Assembly (NCBI GenBank): GCA_900315545.1
Contig: OMZM01000009.1
Span: 1-64,000, forward strand
DNA: 64,000 nt
Reading direction: 5' to 3'
Origin: an uncultured Prevotella sp.
GTDB taxonomy: Bacteria > Bacteroidota > Bacteroidia > Bacteroidales > Bacteroidaceae
In this document: in pieces, positions 54,434 to 63,488 of the stretch
Position numbering within the stretch: position 1 is the stretch's first letter
Layout: every line of letters begins with the position of its first letter
The notes under the pieces: model-generated
Told to the model about the DNA's origin: nothing
The model's database searches: none
What the model saw: the letters and a program-made list of their open reading frames with translations, nothing else
Position numbers and translations under genes: made by a program

Positions 54434-54438
54434 ATAGC

Positions 54439-54615
54439 TGTCCGCTAAAAAAATAGGTACTGTATTTGACGTTGAAGCGATGAAACTTGGTATTATTTGT
54501 GCTTTTTTAGCCTTTTCCAGAGTTTTTAACCCAGAAATAGTCAATCTATACGTCCTACATGTCGGCTGTCCGACAAAAAAGACATTTCAAAACGGGCTTG
54601 ATTTTTTAGCGGACA
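54439..54615. mobile_element. Putative 177-bp MITE-like element
   Basis: It begins TGTCCGCTAAAAAA and ends TTTTTTAGCGGACA, 14-bp perfect terminal inverted repeats. The interior has no ORF of note, but carries GTCGGCTGTCCGAC, a second partial copy of the end motif near the right end. No target-site duplication is obvious. The layout suggests a non-autonomous remnant of an insertion sequence. It lies between the M6 terminator and the terminator of the 1267-residue gene. Confidence 0.55.
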
Positions 54616-54637
54616 CCAATAATTAAATATAAACTAA

Positions 54638-54683
54638 AATCGGCACAAGAAACTATTTGCATAAGTAAGTTCCTGCACCGATT
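54638..54683 (-). terminator. Terminator of the 1267-residue surface protein gene
   Basis: On the minus strand AATCGGTGCAGGAACT and AGTTTCTTGTGCCGATT pair with a few mismatches and are followed by a T-rich run. Confidence 0.5.
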
Positions 54684-54709
54684 GTCTATTTATGTTCCTG
54701 AAGAAAAGA

Positions 54710-57700
54710 TTACTTAACCATTACCTTGCGATTAGTCTTTTTGCCATAGATGTCGACAGACTGCATAATGTAGAGTCCCTGCTTTGTAGGACGCTCAGTA
54801 TATACTTTTCCGTCAATTCCGAAGTATCTAACAGCAGCGTTGCATTCTGAGTGTACACCGTCAATATCCAGAGGAAACTCTGCTGTTACAAACCAGCCCT
54901 TTGCTTCGGCTTCTGAAATGTTGGCATCAGCTGTTCCTGGCATGAAACTAATGTTGAACTGACGCCCCCAAGCACGATTGTAGTCGGTTATTTCAATATT
55001 GTTTACATCCTGTAACTGGTCTATTACAGTATTGATAGCGTCAACCGACATATTGTTACCTTGCAGAGTAAGACCTTGTAGACCTGTGTTTACACTTACA
55101 TCAAGTGTTGTCAGCAGGTTGTTTTCTGCTGCCAGCCACTGCAAGTAGGTGTTGTTGTGGAGGTCGAGTTCAGGAATCTTATTGTCGCCGCACTCAAGCC
55201 AGTAGAGGTAGTTGTTTTTAGTAACGTCGAGCGCACCAATGTTGTTTCCGTCAATCTTCAACCAACTGAGGTAAGGCTGATTGCTGACGTCAATCGCAGA
55301 AAGGTTGTTGTTAGCCAACTTAATCTGTGAAAGCGAAGGATTCTGAGCAAAGTCTACGCTGCTGATTTGGTTATTATTGGCAATGACGAGCGACAACTGA
55401 GCGAATTTGCTTGTAGGCAACTCGCCGAGACTGTTGTTCTCTACATTGAGCCAACGCACTGATGCGATGTCGCCGAAGTTGATGCTCTGCAACTGGTTGT
55501 CGTAGAGATAAACACCTTCGAGCTGTGTGCAGTTGCTGAGGTCAATCTCCGTCAGGTTGTTGTTTGCTGCATTGATGTTCTTCAGCAGTGTGCAGTCAGT
55601 AACGTCTAACGAAGCAATCTGGTTGTCGTAGCACATCAGTTCATCGAGATTTACGAGTCCTGCAAGATTGAGTTCGGCAATGCTGTTGTTAGCACAGTCT
55701 ATATCAATCAGTGTAGGTGTTGAAGGAAGTTCGAGCGAAGTGATGTTGTTGTCGGCTACGTCAACTCTTGAAAGTTCTGTCATGGCAGAGAGGTTGATGT
55801 CGCCAGCAATGTTGTTTACATGAACGTCGAGAACCTTCAGCGTTGAGCAGTTGGCGAGGTCAAGACCTGTGATGTTCTGCTCTGGAGCATAAAGACCTGT
55901 GATGTTACCCCAAACCTTAACTGTTCCGCCAGTGATGTCGCCAGTATAGTAGCTCAACTGAGTGTATTCCTTCAGTTCGCCATCGCCCCAGTCAATAAAG
56001 AACTTGTCGCCTGCACGACCGCCTACACCGATAGTTGCCTGAGTGGTGCTTTCATCGAAAGTAATTGTCAGCATGTTGCCGTTGAGCGGTTCACCAGAAA
56101 ATTCGTATGCGCCAACGTCAATACTGTTGCCTGCAACACGTGGATTGCCTGCTATGTCGGTTTCTTCTTCTATGCCTTCGGTCAGTGTACCAGCATCAAT
56201 GAACTGAGAAACGGCAGAGAGTTGCCATGAAGCCTCAAGCAGGACAGCACGCTCAGCGTCGGTTGTAGGAACACCCTTGAATGTTGTTGGATTAACAAAG
56301 TCGGAAGCACTTGTAGCCTGATTGCCGATGGTGTTAAGAATCTGAGCCATCATCTGGTCGTGGTTCTTAATGCCTACGTTAGCTGTGTCGCTTTCCATAC
56401 GGAGCATGTTGTTCTGCAATGTTGAGTTGATGATGCGTCCGTCAATGCAGTACGCACCACCTCCCCAGAATGCCTGATTGTTGTATACAACAGAACCAAT
56501 GAGACTACCTTCCGCAACAAGCGCACCACCTCCACGTCCACCCATGTTCTCACCAAATTCAGGTGCATCGGCATAACAGCCGCTTATATCAAAATAACGT
56601 GCATCGCCAAGATTGTAGAGACCACCGCCTAAAAGTCCACGACTGTCGCGAATAGTAATGTTCTGTGCTGTTCCATCGTTATAGATGGCACCACCCGAAC
56701 CTGCATAGCAACGCAGAAATGTTGAGTTTACCACATTACCTTTATCATTATAGAGACCTCCACCTGCATCGTCGGCTACGCAGTCTTCAAATAGACAGTC
56801 GCTGATGACAGCATTGCGAGCATAGACTGCCCCACCAATACCGTTGCCATAACTTGAATGACAATAGTTCTCAGCAAAGCGGCAGCCTTCGATTGCGGCA
56901 TCTCCTGTACCGTTGATGAATACTGCTCCACCATAAGAATTGTTGTCGCCTGCCCCCTCTGCCTTGAAGTAAGAAGCGCAGTTAGTAACCTGAGAATTCT
57001 TCAACTGAACGTTTCCGAGAGCATATAGACCGCCACCATGTGCCTTAGCCTGCCAAACGTTAGCATTACCTGCTGTGAGAGTAAGACCCTCTATCACTGT
57101 CAGATTGCTGATTACGTCTGCACAGTAAAGAACGTGAGATGCATTGCCTGAAGTGCCAGGAACTTCGTTTCCGTCGAGTTCCCAAGTCCAGCGATAAGAA
57201 GTTGTAGGGTCTATCTGTCGGTTCCATGTGTCGGGTTCGTCGTCGTCACCGCTAAGAATTGTAGCATTTGCGTATGCCCAAGCCTCGTCGCTACTCTTTA
57301 CTCGCTCGTCGCGAGAGTTCTCTGTACCAGCAAAACCGCCATAGAGAGACACTCCGTCTTTCAGGATAAATGCTCTGGAAGTAGGTTTGTTGTTACGAAT
57401 CAGATTAACTGGCTTATATGTTCCTGCAGCTATCCAAACTTCATCGCCAGCATTTGCTGCATCAATAGCAGCCTGCAAATCGCCCATGGCATTGCCCCAT
57501 GAAGAACCGTTACCAGTTCCGTCTGTCTTAACACGAATCACTTTAGGACCTTGTGGGTCTGTCTCTTCAGAATAAGGAAGGTCGAAATCGGTAGTTACAT
57601 TTACTTGATAATACTCGCTGCCGCTAATGTCATTGTCATCGCTTACAATAGCGAAGTTATAGACCTCCAAATTGTTCTTGCCTGTCAGTTTTCCTGAAAC

Positions 57701-58513
57701 CGGCTCAGTTAAGAAGTCATAGTATTCCTCTGTCATTTCTGCTGGAATAGACTTTGCCTTGTAGGTTCTTGCGTTCTGTCGCTGACGAGTATAAGATACA
57801 AAATCAGTTTTTGCAGATAGGTCGTTGCTGTTTATGTTGAATTGCAAAGAGCCTTGTAACTCATCAAAATTGTATATAGTCAACACTTCATTATTTAGTT
57901 CTGCATATGCGTTCTTTGTTATATCACCCATATCATGCTTTATCCATCCGTTAAACGCCCATGTGTCCCAATTATAGAGACTCTCCCATATGCCAAGAGA
58001 AACAGAAGCGTTTGTTGTGGCAATGATTGAAGTAACATCGTTAGGATAGAGATTTCCCAGATTATCACTGAATGAGCTTGAGGTCTTAATGGCGTTCCAC
58101 GCATTAAGCGTAATACGACCATTCTCGTACTTTCCCGTCACTCTTGACGTGTAGACCTCCATTGGAGACTTATCTTTGTCTTCAGCTGGCACTATGAGAT
58201 AGTATACAGTCTCATAAGTGTCTTCGTCGAAAGCAACGAGAGTCTGAGGAGACATTGTAACATCTCCTGTCTCAGGATCAATAATAAGGCTTACCGTAGC
58301 ATACTCTGATACTTTGCAGAAACCTGTCGTACTGAGAGTTATTTTCCCGCTGGCAGTTGACGTTGTGCAAGTCAACTTGCCACCACTATTTGTAGAAGAT
58401 CCATTGATAAGATCAATCTTACAGTTGAGCGAAGAAAGTTCTTCCTCCGTAATCGTAGCATTAACTGACATTATGCCAAATAAAGCAACAATCAATAGAA
58501 ATAAATTTCTCAT
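54710..58513 (-). CDS. Large surface protein: parallel beta-helix plus leucine-rich repeats
   Basis: 1267 residues. Signal peptide MRNLFLLIVALFGIMSVNA; an N-terminal unclassified region to about 330; a DUF1565/right-handed beta-helix part (VKTDGTGNGSSWGNAMGDLQAAIDAANAGDEVW near 330, then Asn/Gly-rich turns such as YGGAVFINGTGDAAIEG to about 790) ending in SIDVGAYEF; and from about 880 a run of 21- to 24-residue leucine-rich repeats (LKNINAANNNLTEIDLSNCTQ type). The tail (GLYIMQSVDIYGKKTNRKVMVK) resembles a type IX sorting domain. A surface adhesin or host-interaction protein is likely. Its own promoter separates it from the Sus-like operon. Confidence 0.8.
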   Translation of the reverse strand: MRNLFLLIVALFGIMSVNATITEEELSSLNCKIDLINGSSTNSGGKLTCTTSTASGKITLSTTGFCKVSEYATVSLIIDPETGDVTMSPQTLVAFDEDTYETVYYLIVPAEDKDKSPMEVYTSRVTGKYENGRITLNAWNAIKTSSSFSDNLGNLYPNDVTSIIATTNASVSLGIWESLYNWDTWAFNGWIKHDMGDITKNAYAELNNEVLTIYNFDELQGSLQFNINSNDLSAKTDFVSYTRQRQNARTYKAKSIPAEMTEEYYDFLTEPVSGKLTGKNNLEVYNFAIVSDDNDISGSEYYQVNVTTDFDLPYSEETDPQGPKVIRVKTDGTGNGSSWGNAMGDLQAAIDAANAGDEVWIAAGTYKPVNLIRNNKPTSRAFILKDGVSLYGGFAGTENSRDERVKSSDEAWAYANATILSGDDDEPDTWNRQIDPTTSYRWTWELDGNEVPGTSGNASHVLYCADVISNLTVIEGLTLTAGNANVWQAKAHGGGLYALGNVQLKNSQVTNCASYFKAEGAGDNNSYGGAVFINGTGDAAIEGCRFAENYCHSSYGNGIGGAVYARNAVISDCLFEDCVADDAGGGLYNDKGNVVNSTFLRCYAGSGGAIYNDGTAQNITIRDSRGLLGGGLYNLGDARYFDISGCYADAPEFGENMGGRGGGALVAEGSLIGSVVYNNQAFWGGGAYCIDGRIINSTLQNNMLRMESDTANVGIKNHDQMMAQILNTIGNQATSASDFVNPTTFKGVPTTDAERAVLLEASWQLSAVSQFIDAGTLTEGIEEETDIAGNPRVAGNSIDVGAYEFSGEPLNGNMLTITFDESTTQATIGVGGRAGDKFFIDWGDGELKEYTQLSYYTGDITGGTVKVWGNITGLYAPEQNITGLDLANCSTLKVLDVHVNNIAGDINLSAMTELSRVDVADNNITSLELPSTPTLIDIDCANNSIAELNLAGLVNLDELMCYDNQIASLDVTDCTLLKNINAANNNLTEIDLSNCTQLEGVYLYDNQLQSINFGDIASVRWLNVENNSLGELPTSKFAQLSLVIANNNQISSVDFAQNPSLSQIKLANNNLSAIDVSNQPYLSWLKIDGNNIGALDVTKNNYLYWLECGDNKIPELDLHNNTYLQWLAAENNLLTTLDVSVNTGLQGLTLQGNNMSVDAINTVIDQLQDVNNIEITDYNRAWGRQFNISFMPGTADANISEAEAKGWFVTAEFPLDIDGVHSECNAAVRYFGIDGKVYTERPTKQGLYIMQSVDIYGKKTNRKVMVK

Positions 58514-58663
58514 AGACTTTTAATAATTACATAAATACCGCAGCACTTTAATTTAATACTGTTTACACATATAGCAACAAAAAGTTGCTCAAGATATTAT
58601 CGTGCCAGATTATTCACTTACCTTACTGCTGCAATTATAGACAAGCAAAATAATAATGACATG

Positions 58664-58672
58664 GCAAAGGTA
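58664..58672 (-). promoter_or_regulatory. -7 element of the 1267-residue surface protein gene
   Basis: TACCTTTGC on the minus strand with a leader of about 150 nt. The rest of the 58514-59085 gap shows no gene; besides this promoter it holds only the terminator at 59009-59051. Confidence 0.6.
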
Positions 58673-59008
58673 AACATAAAATCTGAGAAAATGACAACTC
58701 ATATATGGATATTTTATGTGAGTGAACTATTTTCTGGTTAAGTGAGCCACATTATTGACAAAGTGCTGGGTTTATACTGCAATTCACTGCATTATTCGTA
58801 CTGTGAGATTGTCAGGGTTCTTTAGACCGTTTACTTCTGCCGTGTTATCTGTACAGAAAGTAAGGCAATTCATCTGATGCCAAGCTATCAATACATTTGC
58901 ATATAATGTGTACATATTGCGAACATAACTTATTTTTCATACAACCTTAACACTACTACAATACTTATCATATTAAATTCAACCCTAAAGAGTGATAGAT
59001 AGATAAAT

Positions 59009-59051
59009 AAATAAAAGTGATTGCACGAAAATCATGCAATCACTTTTATTT
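59009..59051 (-). terminator. Terminator of the Sus-like operon
   Basis: AAATAAAAGTGATTGCA (59009-59025) pairs with TGCAATCACTTTTATTT (59035-59051), 17 bp around a 9-nt loop. Confidence 0.85.
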
Positions 59052-59085
59052 ATCGAATAGTTATTATATAACCTTAAATCTCAGA

Positions 59086-60798
59086 TTATTTAACAAGCAT
59101 TTTCTTACCGTCCTTTACAACAATGCCCTTGAAGTTCTTGCCAACTTTCTGACCTGCAACGTTGTAAATGCTGTTAGACTTGTTGACATTAACTGTAACT
59201 ACGTTTTCGATAGCATCTTCCATTGTTGCATCACCCTGGAGAACAATGATAGGATATGCAGACTTGTAACCCTTACCTTCAAGATAGATTGTTGCTGCAC
59301 GACCTGTTTCGCCTGCTGGCAGAGCTTCGCACTCTATAGAAATATTTGTTGTACCTGTGTAGAACTGGCTACCATCGCTGAAATTACCATACTCTGATTC
59401 ACCACTCAGTGTAATCCACTCTGGAAGATCTTCACAAATATAGTTCTCATCGTTTGTTGATGCATCAAGCCATGGGAATGCTGAATTCAAGACAACACGA
59501 CCCTGAAGACCTTCGAAACCTTCGTTTTCAATAGTACTGCCATCTTCTGAAACGCGGAGTGTGTTAATATTTTCTACAGTTTCACCAGTCGGATTGCCTG
59601 CTTGGTCAACAAGCTCTGAAGAAGCAAGTACTTCGCAGTAGTCATAACCACCATAGAAAGACATCTCTATAACTGATTCTTCACCGTACCATGCTGAATA
59701 ATTTTCATCACTACCTTCCTCATATGCAAGAGCGTATGTACCTTGAACAATTGCGTCTTCTGCTGGCTGCTGGTTGATACGATAGCCAAAGTTGATGCCT
59801 TCCTGCTCATGCCCTGTTACAACGATGAAGCATGGTTCATTAATAACAACAGGCTCATTAACTACATTTCCGATTGCATCAGTTGTCTTGTTAGCGAATG
59901 TCAATGTGTAAATAAATACTTTACCAGTTGTTGTGTACTCAGTATTATCCTCCGACAACTGTTCAGAAAGGTCTGACTTTGTTGCTACAAGCTCTGCTAT
60001 GATTTTTGCACCAGGCACAGTGATAATACTACCATCCTCACGTTCACGTTCCTCAACATTACGGATTTGCATTTTTAACTGCTTATCGTCAGCTATAGGA
60101 TTGTTATTGTCTGCATAAATCAAGAAATTAAAATACTCTATGTACAATGGAGAAATAGGCGCAGGTACACTCATTACAAATCCATGAGACTTAAACGTAC
60201 GTCCAGCCACATCACCCTTTGTTGGCTTAAAGTTACCAGTACCGAAAAGGTAACCACTATCCATAGAGCCGAAACCGAATGTTTTACTTGTAACCTGGTC
60301 TACAAAAGAGTGATATGTTATAGTATCAGTCTGAAGAATACCTTTGTCTGGGTTTTTTGTCTTTTCACCAATCTTGTAAGTATTTGAACCTACAGTGATT
60401 GCAGGCATATAGTAACCTTGGTCTGCTGTCATAGGAACAATTAGGTCGTTGTTTGCGTCAGCAAGGTCAGAGCCATCAGCCTGACCGAATGACCATTTGG
60501 CAGCAGCACTCTGATTACACATATTTTTGAACTTCAAGTCAGTGAAACAAGGTGAGCAAAGGCGAGCAACATCATAATAACGTCCCTGCTCGTCCATGCC
60601 CCAATAAAGAGTACCCTCCGGACGTGTGTAATATACACCAGAAGCCAAGTCCTTGCGTGGACCCTGTTTCATTTCTGCTTTCATTAATGTTGCTTCTTTC
60701 TTCTGAAAGTTAACACTAACCTGGCTTGTTTTCTGCATCTGAGCCGAAGCTGTGATGGCAAAGAAAGCACCAGCCATGAGTAAAATTGATTTTTTCAT
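59086..60798 (-). CDS. Secreted protein of the Sus-like operon, function unknown
   Basis: 570 residues with signal peptide MKKSILLMAGAFFAITASA. No known domain was recognised. Composition is rich in Asn, Asp, Thr and Gly with beta-strand alternation. The last 30 residues (SIYNVAGQKVGKNFKGIVV...KKMLVK) closely match the tail of the 673-residue protein at 31.6-33.7 kb, indicating a shared export signal, probably type IX. It follows the DUF4302 gene by 47 nt and ends the operon, so it may be a secreted glycan- or peptide-capturing partner. Confidence 0.7.
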   Translation of the reverse strand: MKKSILLMAGAFFAITASAQMQKTSQVSVNFQKKEATLMKAEMKQGPRKDLASGVYYTRPEGTLYWGMDEQGRYYDVARLCSPCFTDLKFKNMCNQSAAAKWSFGQADGSDLADANNDLIVPMTADQGYYMPAITVGSNTYKIGEKTKNPDKGILQTDTITYHSFVDQVTSKTFGFGSMDSGYLFGTGNFKPTKGDVAGRTFKSHGFVMSVPAPISPLYIEYFNFLIYADNNNPIADDKQLKMQIRNVEEREREDGSIITVPGAKIIAELVATKSDLSEQLSEDNTEYTTTGKVFIYTLTFANKTTDAIGNVVNEPVVINEPCFIVVTGHEQEGINFGYRINQQPAEDAIVQGTYALAYEEGSDENYSAWYGEESVIEMSFYGGYDYCEVLASSELVDQAGNPTGETVENINTLRVSEDGSTIENEGFEGLQGRVVLNSAFPWLDASTNDENYICEDLPEWITLSGESEYGNFSDGSQFYTGTTNISIECEALPAGETGRAATIYLEGKGYKSAYPIIVLQGDATMEDAIENVVTVNVNKSNSIYNVAGQKVGKNFKGIVVKDGKKMLVK

Positions 60799-60845
60799 AA
60801 TTTATAAAATTAATTGTTAGTAATTATTGATATTTCAAAACATCA

Positions 60846-62234
60846 TTAGATTTTATCTGAAGATATATCCTCAACCTTTGAGAACTTAACTACAAACCAC
60901 GTATCCGGTTCTGTTACAGATGTGAAACGCAGTGTGTTCTGATTGAACTTTGTTTCAGACGCAGTTACTTTATATTCTCTACAGATAAAGTCGATGAAAT
61001 TCTTTGTTGTAGGAATATTATTCAAAACGTTTTCACCGCTCTTCAGTGCACCATCATAGTTGAATGTAATAACATCTCCATCTACAACTGGGTTCAACTT
61101 GTAAATAGCATGAGACGTTGTTTTACCCATTCTATATTTCAAGTCAAGACCATATACATATTCTGTATCATCCTTGTCCTTTGTCCAGCAAATTGATACC
61201 GTCTGCAATGTAGCACCGATTTTTTTGAAATCTGAAACCAAAGAATTATATGCTTGAGTATATGCATCCGAATTCTGTTTTACAAATTCCCAAGAACCAG
61301 ACCTCTCATCGATTGTTTCCTTGTAGAAACGCAGTGGAGAATCACCATCCATGTAATACTCTGGATTATCAACACTTACAAAGATATCCCTTTCCTTGTC
61401 GTATCTGAAGTCCTGTACAGTCTCGTCCTCATTAACTCTGAACTCATCGCGGAAACGAAGATAGTAGTCATCTCCACGCTTTGTTATAAGGAATGGATTG
61501 AAACTTTCATCAAGAATAGCATCTCCATCGTATGGATAAATGTTAGGGATACCGTCATTTGCATCTTCAAGTTTATACTTGTTGTCTCCAAAGTAGATTA
61601 TATCGAACGTAGGAGAGTCTGTAGCAAACATGAGGTTATGGAAATCACGAATGTCTGTCAGATATTCTTCATAGTCTACACCCTCCTCCATTGGTGTAAG
61701 AAGACTGTATGTTCCACGTTTCTTACCTTTAAGCATCATGTAACTTGCATCTTCCGGTGCATCAACAATAACAAACTCATAGTCGCCTTCATATCCGCGT
61801 CCTGTTTCTGTTTCTTCACTTGTTGAAGGAATATCCTCTGGGTCAGAAAATTCGTGTAGAACAGAGTTGAAAGAATTAAAAGAGAGGACTGGACCGTTGT
61901 CTGTAATGATTTCCCATACTGAAACGTCTTCCTTATACACATTTTTCTTCTCCAATGAATTGTACATAGAAATTGCTACACGTACAGAGTAATCCTCATT
62001 GAAGTCGCACAGCATAAGGTATCCTGTTCCGTAAGGAGCTTCATTCTGGTATGTAGGGTAATACTGCATTGCCCATCCGTTAGGAGAAGCCCAGAGACGC
62101 TGTGAATAAACACTCTTAATCTGATTTAGGCGTTCTGCTGCCGATTCGTTGAACAACAGATCATCATCATCCTTGCAAGATGTAAAAGACAATGTTATGC
62201 CTAACAAAAGTGAGAAATATAATATCTTTTTCAT
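60846..62234 (-). CDS. DUF4302 lipoprotein of the Sus-like operon
   Basis: 462 residues with a lipobox (LSFTSCKDDDD). SAAERLNQIKSVYSQRLWASPNGWAMQYYP at 33-62 and YGTGYLMLCDFNEDYSVRVAIS near 73 fit DUF4302, a family recurrent beside SusC/SusD pairs that carry the zinc metallohydrolase. It should lie on the outer membrane surface and may shape the ligand site of the importer. It starts 19 nt after the metallohydrolase gene. Confidence 0.8.
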   Translation of the reverse strand: MKKILYFSLLLGITLSFTSCKDDDDLLFNESAAERLNQIKSVYSQRLWASPNGWAMQYYPTYQNEAPYGTGYLMLCDFNEDYSVRVAISMYNSLEKKNVYKEDVSVWEIITDNGPVLSFNSFNSVLHEFSDPEDIPSTSEETETGRGYEGDYEFVIVDAPEDASYMMLKGKKRGTYSLLTPMEEGVDYEEYLTDIRDFHNLMFATDSPTFDIIYFGDNKYKLEDANDGIPNIYPYDGDAILDESFNPFLITKRGDDYYLRFRDEFRVNEDETVQDFRYDKERDIFVSVDNPEYYMDGDSPLRFYKETIDERSGSWEFVKQNSDAYTQAYNSLVSDFKKIGATLQTVSICWTKDKDDTEYVYGLDLKYRMGKTTSHAIYKLNPVVDGDVITFNYDGALKSGENVLNNIPTTKNFIDFICREYKVTASETKFNQNTLRFTSVTEPDTWFVVKFSKVEDISSDKI

Positions 62235-62253
62235 ATTATTTCAGTCTTTATAA

Positions 62254-63468
62254 TTATTGTAATGCCTTATATTTGTTAATACCATCAAGTAATACTTCTA
62301 TAAGAGTACGTCCTTCTGGATCCTCTTCTAAAGGCAGTGTCAACTTATTGACAGGACGGTCTAACGCATCCAAAACAAACTTGCCATCTGCATCTTTCTG
62401 GTAAGAACGGCTCTGAACAACATAACGTATTTTGTCAAGTTCAATACCAAAGTATGTCTTCAACCATTCACGAACTAAGTCGAGTTTCTGAAGAATAACT
62501 TCATTACCCTTGATGCCAGAGTTGTTCAACCACTGTACGTTTCCTTCTTCATCGAGATCAACTGTACCGTCGCCATTACGCTGACATACACGACGATAAA
62601 TCTTTTTCTCGTCATTGTCCTTTACGTTCAGATATCCGATAGTGTCTCTACTATAATCACCTTTCATCTTATCCTCATAGAGAGCCTTGTCATAGTCAAT
62701 TTCTTCCCACTCGTATGATGCTGAGTTCAGCATACCCAACCAACGAACAGAGTCCATTGTGATGTAGTTAGCCAGAGTCTCTACCCAGTCCTCAGATGCA
62801 GAACTTGAAGCATAGCTTGAAACGAAACCGTTACCGATAGAAACCGAGTCCGGTGTTTCCTGCCATGTTGTAGCATTGTAGTGTCCGGAAGAAATTGTAT
62901 TGAATAAAGTAGGACGAAGATGTGTCTGGTCAAGAATGTGTCCAAATTCATGGTGCATAGTCTTGAAGAAATATTCGTTCATCATGTCCATATCGTTTAC
63001 ATTCAGGTTGTTCACATTGTAAAGTGTAATCTTCAAACCACCCTCAGCAACACCAAGCACTTCGGTACCCTGTGTTGGGTTATAGTTCTTAGAACCTACA
63101 ACGTGGATAATACGAGGACTGTTCTCCTGCAAGAATGTTTCTGGAGAGTTCTCTTTATATACGTCATACCACAAGTACTTAGAAAGAACTGCAAGTTCGC
63201 AACTCTTGTCGTAAGCAGCAGGCACAAGGTTCTTCCGCATGTCAGAGCCAATGTCTTCCATACGATAGATAAAGCGTAGATTGTAAGGCTCCAAGAAATT
63301 AACTTTAACAAATGTGTCGAGCGGGAACGTAAATGCTGTTTTGTCTAATGGATGGTTGACTGTATCGAATATCGAGCTGTCGAAATCATCGTCATCAGAG
63401 CAAGAAACAAATCCCAAAGACAATGTAGCAACTGCAATAAGCAGCAAATAATTAAACTTTCTTTTCAT
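62254..63468 (-). CDS. Substrate import-associated zinc metallohydrolase lipoprotein
   Basis: 404 residues with a lipobox (LGFVSCSDDDD). A zinc motif, HHEFGHILDQTH with HExxH at 173-177, lies in the middle, and a downstream SEDWVETLANYI supplies a likely third ligand. This family recurs next to SusC/SusD in Bacteroidota and is thought to cut a substrate (peptide or polymer) before import. It lies 20 nt after the SusD-like gene and 19 nt before DUF4302. A peptide-type substrate rather than a glycan is possible. Confidence 0.85.
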   Translation of the reverse strand: MKRKFNYLLLIAVATLSLGFVSCSDDDDFDSSIFDTVNHPLDKTAFTFPLDTFVKVNFLEPYNLRFIYRMEDIGSDMRKNLVPAAYDKSCELAVLSKYLWYDVYKENSPETFLQENSPRIIHVVGSKNYNPTQGTEVLGVAEGGLKITLYNVNNLNVNDMDMMNEYFFKTMHHEFGHILDQTHLRPTLFNTISSGHYNATTWQETPDSVSIGNGFVSSYASSSASEDWVETLANYITMDSVRWLGMLNSASYEWEEIDYDKALYEDKMKGDYSRDTIGYLNVKDNDEKKIYRRVCQRNGDGTVDLDEEGNVQWLNNSGIKGNEVILQKLDLVREWLKTYFGIELDKIRYVVQSRSYQKDADGKFVLDALDRPVNKLTLPLEEDPEGRTLIEVLLDGINKYKALQ

Positions 63469-63488
63469 CTGTTTGTTCCTCCTTTTTA

